Source: Clostridia bacterium
GTDB taxonomy: Bacteria > Bacillota > Clostridia > Oscillospirales > CAG-272
Direction: 5' to 3'
Length of the DNA: 35,252 nt
Assembly: GCA_017536635.1 (NCBI GenBank)
Contig: JAFXHA010000025.1
Coordinates: forward strand, 1 to 35,252
Shown here piece after piece: positions 16,763-27,856 of the stretch. Below the pieces are notes generated by a model, which was not told the origin of the DNA, searched no databases, and saw nothing but the letters and a program-made list of their open reading frames with translations. The translations under genes and the position numbers were made by a program. Each line of letters begins with the position of its first letter. Position 1 is the first letter of the stretch.

Positions 16763-17200
16763 ATGGGTAAAGAGGTATTCATAAGCGAACGGCTCTCGGA
16801 AATTCTCGCAAGATCCGCCGGCACCTTAAAAAAATATATCGATTCATTTCCGGATATACAGGGATTTGCAAGTCGTGATGACGTTGCGATCAAGAAGGCG
16901 ACTGCCGAATATTATCTCTGTGCAAGCGCGCTGATAAAGGATCTCGAAAATATCTGTAATCTCTCGGACGAGGTGTCGGTGATCATTAAAAAAGCAACTG
17001 AGTCAGCCGACGAGGAATCGCTTTCAAGCACACTTGCTATATTTGATGGAATTATGGATATAACCCGCGCCTACGAATCGTTTTTGCAAAGCTCCGAGAA
17101 GATCGTATCCGGCGCAAAACAGGATTTCTCCTATGTCGCCCTGCACAGAGCTGCACTTGCACTTTACGGCAAATTATCTTTAGAAAGAAGCTCCTCGTAA
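16763..17200 (+). CDS. Hypothetical helical protein, unrecognised
   Basis: A 145-residue protein that I do not recognise. It begins behind a plausible GTGAGG ribosome binding site (6-nt spacing), has no signal peptide or membrane segment, and reads as mostly alpha-helical with regularly spaced Leu/Ile/Ala (ALIKDLENICNLSDEVSVI, AIFDGIMDITRAYESFLQ). Its composition is like its neighbours. No separate promoter is obvious after the khpA terminator, so it may depend on read-through. Its last 37 bases overlap the 3' end of the convergent glycosyltransferase gene. It occupies the place where rimM or trmD often sits but resembles neither. Confidence 0.65.
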   Translation: MGKEVFISERLSEILARSAGTLKKYIDSFPDIQGFASRDDVAIKKATAEYYLCASALIKDLENICNLSDEVSVIIKKATESADEESLSSTLAIFDGIMDITRAYESFLQSSEKIVSGAKQDFSYVALHRAALALYGKLSLERSSS

Positions 17201-18282
17201 AAGGCATAGGTCTTTCGCGACATTTCTGCGGCATTAAGCTCGCCATCAAACCGCTTTTTCGAGGCTTCGGACATAACGCTATATAGCTTTTTATCATTGC
17301 TGAGTCGGGCTATTGCCAGGCTCAGCTTTTTTACGTCTGTCATAGGATATAAAAATCCGTTTTCTCCGTCTTTTATCATATATGGATTTCCGCCGTAATC
17401 GCTTGCGACAGCGGGCTTTGACAGGCTCATTCCCTCGGAAAGCGCAAGGCAGGACGTCTCGGTACCAACCGAGCAATTTACGTTAATATCGGCAATATTC
17501 ATATAGGGCGCGATATCCCAGATGAACCCCAAGAATCGCACTCTTTTATCTATGCCAAGAGCCCGTGCTCTTTCTTTCAGCTCTTTTTCAAGGCTGCCGC
17601 TTCCCATTATCAGAAGATATATAGCCTTCAGGCTCTCATCGGACATAGCTTCAAGCAGATATTTATGTCCTTTGCATTCTTCGAGTCGTGCGCATATAAC
17701 AAGCAGTGTGGTATCAAGAGGAATATCGAGAGAATTCCGCAGGAAGCGCTTCTCTTCTTCGCTTATTTTCCTCAGAGCCTGCGCACCGTTGATTATAACC
17801 TTTATACGCTCCGACGGAACTCCCATCTCCACGAGATTTTCCTTTGCCGCCTCGGCTACCGCGATATATCTGTGAGTCAGCGCGCGCTCAATTTTTGCAA
17901 ATAAATATCTTAAGATCGGTATTTTAAACCTTAGTGATACGGGATAGGCGCAGTGTCTCGTGCATATTCTGACGGGCACTCGGCAAAGGCGCGCGGCAAT
18001 TCTGAAGGTAAGACTTGAATGGGCATTTATCACGTCGGGAGAATGTGATCTTATGATTCTGACATACTCAAAAAACGCACCGATATTGAACGATCGGTCG
18101 CCACGCCCTTTTATCTCTATAAACTTAACGCCGAGCGGCAATAGCTTTCTTTTAAGCAGACTTCCCTTTGGCAAAAGCACGGTAATATCGTATTTTTGCA
18201 GATCGGTATGTGAAAGACGGTTGACGAGTAACACCCCGGCGCCACCGATATTCGTATCTGTTATACACTCTATTATTTTCAT
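17164..18282 (-). CDS. Glycosyltransferase, GT4-like (GT-B fold)
   Basis: A 372-residue two-domain glycosyltransferase, likely cytosolic and acting in cell-surface glycan assembly. The N-terminal acceptor domain starts IIECITDTNIGGAGVLLVNR, with the glycine-rich loop common in this family, and includes VINAHSSLTFRIAARL. The donor domain has the NGAQ hinge (about 165), the CARLEECKGHKYLLEA segment, and the EX7E nucleotide-sugar motif at Glu275 and Glu283 (TETSCLALSEGMS). It is a lone gene; no partner genes show its substrate. It ends inside the 3' end of the preceding convergent gene. The 201 nt upstream carry the divergent promoter of the next lipoprotein. Confidence 0.9.
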   Translation of the reverse strand: MKIIECITDTNIGGAGVLLVNRLSHTDLQKYDITVLLPKGSLLKRKLLPLGVKFIEIKGRGDRSFNIGAFFEYVRIIRSHSPDVINAHSSLTFRIAARLCRVPVRICTRHCAYPVSLRFKIPILRYLFAKIERALTHRYIAVAEAAKENLVEMGVPSERIKVIINGAQALRKISEEEKRFLRNSLDIPLDTTLLVICARLEECKGHKYLLEAMSDESLKAIYLLIMGSGSLEKELKERARALGIDKRVRFLGFIWDIAPYMNIADINVNCSVGTETSCLALSEGMSLSKPAVASDYGGNPYMIKDGENGFLYPMTDVKKLSLAIARLSNDKKLYSVMSEASKKRFDGELNAAEMSRKTYAFYEELLSKDNLP

Positions 18283-18334
18283 ATTTTCTCCAAGCCTTTT
18301 TTAATATGTTTACCAAATATCAAAATAAAAATGC

Positions 18335-18363
18335 TTGTATAAGGTACTTTTTTATGATATGAT
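18335..18363 (+). promoter_or_regulatory. Promoter candidate for the collagen-repeat lipoprotein
   Basis: TTGTAT (18335-18340), 17-bp spacer, TATGAT (18358-18363), about 120 bp before the start codon, so the mRNA would have a long AT-rich leader. A tandem TATAAT lies at 18365-18370. Confidence 0.5.
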
Positions 18364-18483
18364 ATATAATAGCTTCTCAAATATAGAATTTTTTCATTTT
18401 TTCGAAATTTATGCAACCGTTCCAATATTTTTCTGTACTATATGATAAAGGAATAAAATATTTTTTACACAGGAGGTTTTGCG

Positions 18484-20631
<2,148 letters not shown>

Positions 20632-20646
20632 TCGACACATAAATTT

Positions 20647-20678
20647 AACGCCGCAAGGTCAAACCTTGCGGCGTTTTG
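20647..20678 (+). terminator. Terminator after the first lipoprotein
   Basis: A 12-bp perfect stem (AACGCCGCAAGG and complement) with loop TCAAA, followed by TTTT. The 18 bp between stop codon and stem are nearly identical to those after the next gene. Confidence 0.92.
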
Positions 20679-20699
20679 CTTGAATATTAAAAAAACATA

Positions 20700-20728
20700 T
20701 TTACAATAACGATTTTTTGTGATATAAT
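20700..20728 (+). promoter_or_regulatory. Promoter of the second lipoprotein
   Basis: TTTACA (20700-20705), 17-bp spacer, TATAAT (20723-20728). Confidence 0.8.
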
Positions 20729-20765
20729 ATAATAAACTAAAAAAATACAAGGAGGTTTTTCGTGC

Positions 20766-22424
20766 ATGTTTAACAAGATTATTTCTTTACTGTTATGCAT
20801 CTTAATTATTACAAGCATTTTTGTCGCCTGCAACAATTCCAATCAAGTTGAAGAAACCACACAAGCAAGCACAACTGCCGAAAGTTTAAGCGAAGCTTCG
20901 GATCAAACTGAAGCCGAAACGACTCTTGAAACGGAATCGGAAACCGAGTCGGAAACTGCGCCTGATACGAATACCTCATCAGAGGAAACCACACCTATCG
21001 GGGGAGGAGGATGTCCGCCTCCTATAGATATTCCGGATTCCGATATACACGAAGATATAGATTACGGCGGATACGATTTTGTCGTGCTTGCTGACGATAC
21101 TGTTATGAACCGTGAATTTCTTGAGAATTCTAACGGAGAGCTTGTTAAAGACACGATAGTTATGCGTCAAGAATACGTAGAAGAATTTCTCGGCATCAAA
21201 TTCCATTTAGTTGTACTCGAAGGCGGATATGGCAACGTGGAAGAATATGCATCTGAGATTGCCGCCGCTTCCGGCGCCGGTACGCCATATGATCTCGCTC
21301 TTGCGCATAACCTTATTCCGCCTGTGATTGCGGCTAAGGGACTTGCTCGTGATCTTGCAGAATCTGAAGCTCTTAATCTTTATCACACCGAGAAGCCATA
21401 TTGGGCTCAAAAAATAAATCAGGAGATACTGATAGGCGGACGCTTCTTCTGGGCATCTGATACTGCATCATATAATAACCTTCACCATATGCTTTGCATC
21501 TTCACAAACCTTGAATATTTTTCCAGAATCAACGAAGGGTATGATAAGAACGATCTATATAGCTTTGTCACTAACAAAACCTGGACTATGGAAAGTATGT
21601 TTGTTTTAGCCCAAGGGGCTTATGAAAACATAAACAAAGAAGGTGAGGAAGCCCAAGGAGCAGACGATCTTGATTCTTACGGTCTGCAGGCTGACGAGTC
21701 GGGCGACTGGCTTGATAATTGGCTTTATGCTACGGGGCTTCGACTTACATCCTTGAAAGAGAATGGGACCTATCATTGGGATCTCGCACAAAATGAAGTT
21801 GTAAGCTTTATTGATTGGTGGCAGGAAGCGCTTAATGATGACGATGTTGATAAGCAGGACGGCTCGCCGTACAAAATGTTCGAGGAAGGCAGAGCAATGT
21901 TTGCTCTATCAAATCTTGGAATGGTAGAGCAAAGCCTCGAAATAGAATGCACTATACTTCCCCTTCCGTTTTACAATTATGCTATAAAGAACACTTACTC
22001 TACTCCTCTCGCTGACGGTTACTCGTCTTGGCTTATACCGAGAGCTATAAAAAAAGAAGCATTTCAGAGATCATCCACTGTGCTTGAAACGCTTGCAGGT
22101 GGTGCAAATAGGTATATTGCTCCCGCTTATTTTGAGATATATCTCAAGCGACAGCTCGCGGTAAACGATCCCGAGATGAAAAAAATGTTCAATATAATCC
22201 GCGATTCTGTAGTATTTGATATTGGACATCTATACGGATACTCTCTGACTGTCGCGCCACTTGACGAAGATGGTGACGAAATTCCTGTGTACGTTGCCTT
22301 GCGCAATGTATGGGCCGGAAACGGAACCGGTGATTATGCGGATATTGAAACCATATGGTCAAAGATCAAAGATGAATCCGCAATAAAGCTAAGCAGTCTT
22401 ATGACAGAGCTTCTGAATTACTGA
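20766..22424 (+). CDS. Solute-binding-type lipoprotein, paralogue without stalk
   Basis: A 552-residue lipoprotein with signal peptide ending FVAC (Cys22 anchor), then a spacer very rich in Glu, Thr and Ser (about residues 26-85), a GGGGCPPP turn, and a solute-binding-like domain from about 95 to the end. That domain aligns along its length with the preceding protein: shared blocks include ATPYDLA/GDPYDLA-type segments, NLIPPV, FIDWWQE, GRAMF and APAYFEIYLKRQLA. It lacks the repeat module and collagen stalk. Start ATG 20766 follows GGAGG; a GTG at 20762 is out of frame. It has its own promoter and terminator, with no transporter genes adjacent. The ligand is unknown. Confidence 0.83.
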   Translation: MFNKIISLLLCILIITSIFVACNNSNQVEETTQASTTAESLSEASDQTEAETTLETESETESETAPDTNTSSEETTPIGGGGCPPPIDIPDSDIHEDIDYGGYDFVVLADDTVMNREFLENSNGELVKDTIVMRQEYVEEFLGIKFHLVVLEGGYGNVEEYASEIAAASGAGTPYDLALAHNLIPPVIAAKGLARDLAESEALNLYHTEKPYWAQKINQEILIGGRFFWASDTASYNNLHHMLCIFTNLEYFSRINEGYDKNDLYSFVTNKTWTMESMFVLAQGAYENINKEGEEAQGADDLDSYGLQADESGDWLDNWLYATGLRLTSLKENGTYHWDLAQNEVVSFIDWWQEALNDDDVDKQDGSPYKMFEEGRAMFALSNLGMVEQSLEIECTILPLPFYNYAIKNTYSTPLADGYSSWLIPRAIKKEAFQRSSTVLETLAGGANRYIAPAYFEIYLKRQLAVNDPEMKKMFNIIRDSVVFDIGHLYGYSLTVAPLDEDGDEIPVYVALRNVWAGNGTGDYADIETIWSKIKDESAIKLSSLMTELLNY

Positions 22425-22439
22425 TCGACACATAAATTT

Positions 22440-22475
22440 AACGCCGCAAGGTTTGACCTTGCGGCGTTTTGTTTT
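22440..22475 (+). terminator. Terminator after the second lipoprotein
   Basis: Same 12-bp stem as at 20647 but with the loop reversed to TTTGA, followed by TTTTGTTTTTT. It may also serve the convergent repressor gene, which ends at 22484. Confidence 0.92.
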
Positions 22476-22483
22476 TTAAGTTT

Positions 22484-23284
22484 TTATCTTCTTTTAAGTC
22501 TGCCTACGACACGGCCGCAGCATACCATTTCGGTATATCCGCGAAGCAATATATCGCCGTAATCGGGATTGAGAGAAATAAGACGATCTCCGCCGTATTT
22601 CTTGAAATATCCGTTTCCGTCAAGCACGAATATACCAAGCTCGCCGACCTCGACAGAATCGGTATCCTCAACAAGAACCACGTCTCCGTCATGGAATCTC
22701 GGCTCCATACTGTCTCCGCTGATGCGAAGCGCGAAATCTGCCGTTCTCGTTCTCTCGTTGTCGGTAACCGTGATGGTATCAGCCTCGGTATCGTCAAGAT
22801 AAACACCCGTACCTGCAGAAACCGGCAGATTGTAAAGCATAATAGTTCGCTTTGCTCCGATCGTTCTCGGCTCGATGACCTTGGCTGTTGCCTGCTTCGG
22901 CTCGGATCTTTCGGACTTGGAAAGGCTTCTGTAAACAAGCTCGTTTGCCAGAGGTGTAACAACTCTCTGAGATTCCTTTTCTACCACCATTGATACAAGC
23001 TCGCGCGAATGCACGTCAAGCTCGCGGTAGCGCTCGATAAGCGCAAGCTCATCCTTTGACAAGGTACAGTTATGGTTATTTTCGGGTATTCCCTTTACTA
23101 TATAATCAAGTGAATATCCGAGAGCGTCAGCAATAGACACGATGTTCGAAAGCTTGGGCGAATCGCTGATCCCCGCAGTTATTTTACTGAGTGTTCCGAG
23201 CGGTATGCCCGTAAGCTCAGAGAGCTTTTCGTTAGTTATCTTTTTTTCGCTTTTGATCTTTTTTATTCTTTCGATATAATCCAT
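22484..23284 (-). CDS. XRE-S24 self-cleaving repressor (LexA/CI-like)
   Basis: A 266-residue regulator. N-terminal Cro/CI-type HTH (about 5-62: KLSELTGIPLGTLSKITAG as the HTH), a linker, and a C-terminal S24 peptidase domain. The cleavage site is Ala157-Gly158 in PVSAGTGVY, the nucleophile is Ser192 (ISGDSMEPRFHDGD) and the general-base Lys is in GYFKKYGG (228 or 229). All catalytic elements are present, so inactivation by self-cleavage, as in phage CI-type or stress-responsive repressors, is plausible. It is not canonical LexA, whose N-terminal winged helix differs. It stands alone, convergent with the lipoprotein; no phage genes or recA nearby. Targets are unknown, possibly its own promoter. 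Confidence 0.9.
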   Translation of the reverse strand: MDYIERIKKIKSEKKITNEKLSELTGIPLGTLSKITAGISDSPKLSNIVSIADALGYSLDYIVKGIPENNHNCTLSKDELALIERYRELDVHSRELVSMVVEKESQRVVTPLANELVYRSLSKSERSEPKQATAKVIEPRTIGAKRTIMLYNLPVSAGTGVYLDDTEADTITVTDNERTRTADFALRISGDSMEPRFHDGDVVLVEDTDSVEVGELGIFVLDGNGYFKKYGGDRLISLNPDYGDILLRGYTEMVCCGRVVGRLKRR

Positions 23285-23314
23285 AACGTCCCTCCGTTTT
23301 CCGTTTATGGAATA

Positions 23315-23343
23315 ATTATATCACACATTTTGACATTTGTAAA
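23315..23343 (-). promoter_or_regulatory. Promoter and possible operator of the S24 repressor
   Basis: TTTACA (23343-23338), 17-bp spacer, TATAAT (23320-23315). The spacer region has a direct repeat of AAATGT on the coding strand, 8 bp apart, overlapping the -35 box; this is a candidate autoregulatory site. Confidence 0.65.
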
Positions 23344-23380
23344 TAGTTTTTTGAAAATATTTTTTCGATTTTGGAGTTTT

Positions 23381-24640
23381 TTAAATATTTTTCACTATAT
23401 CGATCAATGCAGATCCGACTATTCCCGCCGCGCACATAGCTTCCTCAAGGCTATTTCCGCTGGCGCCTATCTCTATGGTCATTGAATATGGCGCAAGCTG
23501 CTGATTATAAGTAGTACTCTCAAGGCTTACGGGACGGCAGATATTCGTATATTTATCGTTAAGCGCCTTGCGGAGCTTCAGCGCAAGCGAAAGATTTTTC
23601 TCCCAAGTGTCGTACTTTTCTCCCGACCACGAGCTTCCGACCGTGCATTTGACCTGGGCGCATCTATCTCCCTCGGCAAGCGTTATCGGCTTTATTATAT
23701 CACCGTTTGAATTTATCACGGAATCACGGTGCACGTCTATCACAAGCTTTATGGACGGATAGGTCTCAAGATATTTTTCGACGGTTTGCGCCGAACGAGC
23801 ATAGGCATCCTTATATTGAACGCTATCGTGAAGGACTGTACTATGAACGGTAGGTATACCCGCTCGATTAAGCACGTCGGCGAGTACGCTTCCCACGGCA
23901 ACTACGTTTTCCTTGGCGTTATGCGAGCGGGCAATTTCGTTTTCGTCGTAAGTATGATAAAGCGCGCCGTGCTCGGTATAGCTCTCTGTGCCGTGAGTAT
24001 GTACGATCAGGACAAGCGGAGCATCTGACGAGGACAGACCCTCAAGACCGTCTCCGCCGAGCTCGGCGTACAAAAGCGACTTTATGTCGGGAACGTATCC
24101 CGTAGAATTATTTATATAATGCTCCCCAAATGCAACGAGTGAAAGATCTACGGGAATTATCGCAGCGCTCCCCTCGGGCACGACAGAATAATCAAAATCA
24201 TAAATACTTTTCAGCATTTCCGTATCAGGCGCAGATTCACTTTCGGTATTCTCCTCGCTATCGGCTTTAGCGCTCGTTTCGGAGTTGATTTCGCTGTTTT
24301 CCGTACTCTCCGTGCTTTCGTCAGTCGACGTACTGTCGGACATATCCGATGCTTGAGACTCTGTTTCGATATCTGTGGTATTATCCGTAATAGGCGGCTC
24401 TACAGGCGTGCCGCGAGGAATAAGAAATAGAATACACACGACCAAGATACAAGCGCATATAAAAAGCGCCATTGCTATTCTTAGTGCCCTGCCAAGTCGT
24501 ATTGCTCTTTGTCGGCGCGCGCTTTTGCTATCAAATTTCTCATCAAGATCCTTCCAAAAATCAAAGGCAAACTCGTCCTTTTTCCCTGATTCAAGGCGCG
24601 CTCTTTCGGCGCCTTCGAGCCTTTTCGTTTCTTTTTTCAT
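23381..24640 (-). CDS. spoIIP: Stage II sporulation protein P
   Basis: Cell-wall amidase/endopeptidase that with SpoIID and SpoIIM thins septal peptidoglycan during engulfment of the forespore. It has 419 residues: a basic cytoplasmic N-terminus, one membrane helix at about 53-75, an unusually acidic Ser/Thr/Glu spacer (about 84-140), then the catalytic domain. Metal/catalytic motifs are HTHGTESY (His214, His216), the DVHRDS block (302-307), and TIEIGASGNSLEEA near the C-terminus. It lies directly downstream of gpr, the classic pairing. The long spacer is the main odd feature. Confidence 0.93.
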   Translation of the reverse strand: MKKETKRLEGAERARLESGKKDEFAFDFWKDLDEKFDSKSARRQRAIRLGRALRIAMALFICACILVVCILFLIPRGTPVEPPITDNTTDIETESQASDMSDSTSTDESTESTENSEINSETSAKADSEENTESESAPDTEMLKSIYDFDYSVVPEGSAAIIPVDLSLVAFGEHYINNSTGYVPDIKSLLYAELGGDGLEGLSSSDAPLVLIVHTHGTESYTEHGALYHTYDENEIARSHNAKENVVAVGSVLADVLNRAGIPTVHSTVLHDSVQYKDAYARSAQTVEKYLETYPSIKLVIDVHRDSVINSNGDIIKPITLAEGDRCAQVKCTVGSSWSGEKYDTWEKNLSLALKLRKALNDKYTNICRPVSLESTTYNQQLAPYSMTIEIGASGNSLEEAMCAAGIVGSALIDIVKNI

Positions 24641-24715
24641 CGGATGTCCGCTCCTTTCCTTTACACAAGCATATAAATTTATTAAATTATATTAGAGGGA
24701 GCACAATTATATTCC

Positions 24716-25609
24716 TTACACCGTTAGTGCCTTATCTATTGCAGATGCAAGTATTGAGGAAAAGGCACGGACCGTAAGATCGCAATCCTTTGGCGCCACA
24801 AAAAATCGGCGTTGAGCTTCGAGCGAGCGCTCCAGATCCTTGCTTAGTTTTTCTATTCCCGCGTCTTCGAGAGCCTTACACACGAGCGTTGCACTGTCGA
24901 TAACGGTAGGTACACCGAGCGCTATAACAGGGACTCCCATTGTTTGCTCGGATATCTCCCGGCGAGCGTTATATATTCCCGAGCCGGGAGAGATACCATT
25001 ATCTGTTATCTGCACGGTCGAAGATAGACGTTCGGAATCTCGCGCGGCAAGTGAATCTATCACGATAATAGCATCGGGATCACATTCGGACACTATACCC
25101 TTAACGATTGACGCGCTTTCCATTCCCGTATCCCCGGCAACCCCCGATGAAAAGGCAAAAACCTTGCATTTTCTCAAGGCTTTCAAGTAATCTCCGCCAT
25201 CGCACGATATATGTCCGGTAACGGTTATTTTTTTGAGTGTACGAGGCCCTATGGAGTCGGCTGTCATATCTATATTTCCGAGTCCGACGACAAGAATTCT
25301 GGTATTATAATTTAACTCCTCTTTAAGCTTGTCCGAAAGACATTCTCGTATCTGCTCAGCTACACAATTTGAAATTTGTTCGGGATCCGTAAGACGTCTG
25401 TCAAATGACAAGGTTACATACTTTCCCCTACGGCAATTATATCGCTTTGACTCAGCTTCGCTATCTACTTTCAGACTGCACACCTTTACGGCGCCGCTTT
25501 TATATTCCTTATAACCGCTTTTTATATTTTTACGCTCAAGAGAAAATTCGCTCATCGCATCAAATTCAATATTTTCGATAGCAAGATCGGAATATTTATA
25601 TTTTTTCAT
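24716..25609 (-). CDS. gpr: Germination protease GPR
   Basis: Protease that degrades small acid-soluble spore proteins at germination; made as a zymogen in the forespore. It has 297 residues, somewhat shorter than the usual 320-370. The N-terminus YSDLAIENIEF matches the family's propeptide start (DLAxE pattern). Core signatures are ILVVGLGNIDMTADSIGPRTL, FAFSSGVAGDTGME, and VIDSLAARDSERLSSTVQI with NGISPGSGIYNARREIS. It is 75 nt upstream of spoIIP. I could not identify a convincing sigma-F/G promoter upstream, although AT-rich candidates exist. Good evidence that the organism forms endospores. Confidence 0.93.
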   Translation of the reverse strand: MKKYKYSDLAIENIEFDAMSEFSLERKNIKSGYKEYKSGAVKVCSLKVDSEAESKRYNCRRGKYVTLSFDRRLTDPEQISNCVAEQIRECLSDKLKEELNYNTRILVVGLGNIDMTADSIGPRTLKKITVTGHISCDGGDYLKALRKCKVFAFSSGVAGDTGMESASIVKGIVSECDPDAIIVIDSLAARDSERLSSTVQITDNGISPGSGIYNARREISEQTMGVPVIALGVPTVIDSATLVCKALEDAGIEKLSKDLERSLEAQRRFFVAPKDCDLTVRAFSSILASAIDKALTV

Positions 25610-25733
25610 TTTAAAATTCCTTTTTTATATTTATTTATTATATATATAAGTACTTTTGTAGTTGAAAATGCACAATGCAAAAAGCATTAAATTGTGCAAA
25701 CAAACAAAAGTTGAACTCTTATGATTATTTGCA

Positions 25734-25762
25734 TTGATTTTAATTCAAAAAAATGCTATAAT
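25734..25762 (+). promoter_or_regulatory. Promoter of the peptide-binding lipoprotein
   Basis: TTGATT (25734-25739), 17-bp spacer, TATAAT (25757-25762). The rest of the 215-nt gap to gpr is AT-rich with no gene seen. Confidence 0.7.
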
Positions 25763-25824
25763 ACTATGAGTAAAAACCACAATTGTGTGGATAACAGTTT
25801 TCAATCCTTAGGAGGTTTTAAACC

Positions 25825-27777
25825 ATGATGAAAAAATTGGTAGCATTGACGCTCTGTATCATTATGACCGTGGCTGTTTTTGCGGGCTGTGGAAACAGTG
25901 ATAAAGAGTATTTTGACGGTGCATACGTTACGATGTATATCGCTGACGAAATGTACGATTTCGACCCGGCTAACGCTTACGGAAACGAATCGGCGCTCAA
26001 GATCGTAAGTCTCTTGTACGACAATCTGTTCGTGCTGGGCGAAAACGGCAAGGTCCAGAAATCCTTAGTCAAAAAATATGAAATAATTGAGGACAAGGAT
26101 CTTGGCGAATATAAAATGGTCTTGACCCTTAAGGACACCAAGTGGACTGACGGTACGCCCATTTCGGCAAACGATGTTGTTTTCGCTTGGACCAGACTTC
26201 TCAAGCCCGAGGCTTCTTACGAGGCTGCTTCTCTGCTCTTCGATATCAAGAACGCAAGAGCTGCTAAGAACGGCGATGTATCAATAGACGACGTTCAGGT
26301 CCTCGCGGTTGAAAGCGACGTTGTAGAGATTCAGTTTGAAGGTCCTATCGATTACGATCAGTTCCTTATCAACCTTACGAGCTATGCTCTCGTTCCTCTC
26401 CGTGAGGATATAGTAAGAAAGACTGCCGATTGGTCAAAGCAGCCCTCTACCACCTGCACAAGCGGTCCCTTCCGTATCAGAAAGGTATCCTACGCAAGCG
26501 GCGAAGAAACCCTTATTCTTGAAAGAAACTCTTACTATTTCAGAGACACTCTCAAAGACGCTGCTGACAAGTCGGTTACTCCTTACCGTCTTATCATTGA
26601 CTATTCGATGTCCGACGATGAGATACTCGAAGCTTACAATGCAGGACAGCTCTTCTACATCGGCGATATCCCGCTCTCTCTCAGAGGTGCTTCCATCGAG
26701 GCAGAGGTTGCAGATATAATGTCCTCTATGAGCACACATACATATTTCATCAATGAAAATGCTATCGTAAGATATTACAACAAATCTTCTTTCGGCAATC
26801 TTAAGAAGGAAGATTACACAAAGATATCCAAATCTCTCAAGGATTCAAGCGGCGAAAAGATATTTGCTATTCCCGAGGTTCGCGAGGCACTTTCGCTTGC
26901 TATTGATAGAGAAGCCATCGCAAATAAGATAGTTCTTGCAGAAGCAGCAAGCGGACTGATTCCCTACGGTGTATTCAATGCAGACTCCAAGAAGGATTCC
27001 TTCCGTGTTGAAGGCGGAAGCCTTATCGCAAGCTCCGCAAATCTTGACGAGGCAAAAGCAAAGCTTGATGCTGCGGATATTGATCCCGATGATTTCATGT
27101 TCACTATTGCAGTTCCCTCTTACGATGACGTGCACGTAGCTATCGCAGAAGAGGTTCAGGCTGCTTGGGAGGAGCTTGGATTCCACGTTGCCATCAACGC
27201 GATCAAGACTATCACCAACAACGACAAAAACGAGGCGACCGGAGAAACCTCTAAGCTCATCAGAGACGATGTGTTTGCTGAAAACTACCGTGCAGGTATT
27301 TATGAGGTAGCAGCTATCGACTACGTTGCTTACTCTGCTGACGCATTCTCTTCTCTCGCTCCCTTTGCAAAGGGCTTTACCGGAAATGCATCCGCTCAGG
27401 CTGATTCGCCCGACTTCAGTATTCCCACCCACAACACAGGTTATGACAGCGAAGCTTATAACGAGCTCATCGAAAACGCTTTTGCTGAAAAGGATATCAA
27501 GGCAAGAGCAAACATTCTTCACGAGGCTGAAGAACAGCTTCTTGGAGATTTCGTGGTAATTCCGATCATCTTTAACCAGAACGCCAAGGTCGTAAGCACT
27601 GAGCTTTCCAAGATCAAGACGTCTTACTACGGAAACGACATCTTCACTAAGATGAAGCTTAAGGACTTTGAGTACTATCTCCCCGCAGACGTAGTAGCTG
27701 AGATCGAAGCTGCTATGGCAAGAGATGCAGAGCTTGAAGCCGCTAAGAAGGAAGCAGAAAAGAATAAAAAGAAATAA
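25825..27777 (+). CDS. Peptide ABC transporter substrate-binding lipoprotein (SBP family 5)
   Basis: A 650-residue OppA/DppA-like protein. The signal peptide ends VFAGC, with Cys22 as the lipid anchor. Family 5 features are the N-terminal DPANAYGNESALKIVSLLYDNLFV, the LKDTKWTDGTPISANDVVFAWTRLL block typical of oligopeptide binders, REALSLAIDREAIANKI in the middle, and the C-terminal ILHEAEEQLLGDFVVIPI segment, then a charged Lys/Glu tail. Translation begins at one of two adjacent ATGs after AGGAGG. No permease or ATPase genes flank it; it has its own promoter and terminator, so it is an orphan binder in this window. The ligand is probably a peptide, by family. Confidence 0.93.
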   Translation: MMKKLVALTLCIIMTVAVFAGCGNSDKEYFDGAYVTMYIADEMYDFDPANAYGNESALKIVSLLYDNLFVLGENGKVQKSLVKKYEIIEDKDLGEYKMVLTLKDTKWTDGTPISANDVVFAWTRLLKPEASYEAASLLFDIKNARAAKNGDVSIDDVQVLAVESDVVEIQFEGPIDYDQFLINLTSYALVPLREDIVRKTADWSKQPSTTCTSGPFRIRKVSYASGEETLILERNSYYFRDTLKDAADKSVTPYRLIIDYSMSDDEILEAYNAGQLFYIGDIPLSLRGASIEAEVADIMSSMSTHTYFINENAIVRYYNKSSFGNLKKEDYTKISKSLKDSSGEKIFAIPEVREALSLAIDREAIANKIVLAEAASGLIPYGVFNADSKKDSFRVEGGSLIASSANLDEAKAKLDAADIDPDDFMFTIAVPSYDDVHVAIAEEVQAAWEELGFHVAINAIKTITNNDKNEATGETSKLIRDDVFAENYRAGIYEVAAIDYVAYSADAFSSLAPFAKGFTGNASAQADSPDFSIPTHNTGYDSEAYNELIENAFAEKDIKARANILHEAEEQLLGDFVVIPIIFNQNAKVVSTELSKIKTSYYGNDIFTKMKLKDFEYYLPADVVAEIEAAMARDAELEAAKKEAEKNKKK

Positions 27778-27783
27778 TCTTTT

Positions 27784-27812
27784 AAGAGGATCGCGCAAGC
27801 GATCCTCTTTTA
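27784..27812 (+). terminator. Terminator after the peptide-binding lipoprotein
   Basis: Perfect 11-bp stem AAGAGGATCGC/GCGATCCTCTT with GCAA loop and a short T-run. Confidence 0.9.
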
Positions 27813-27856
27813 TGAAATAAATGTTATAATAATATTGAAAAAAAGCAAAAAAGCTC

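Noticed and set aside
22484..23284. S24 regulator as a prophage marker
   Set aside because: No integrase, structural, lysis or attachment features nearby; surrounding genes are chromosomal.
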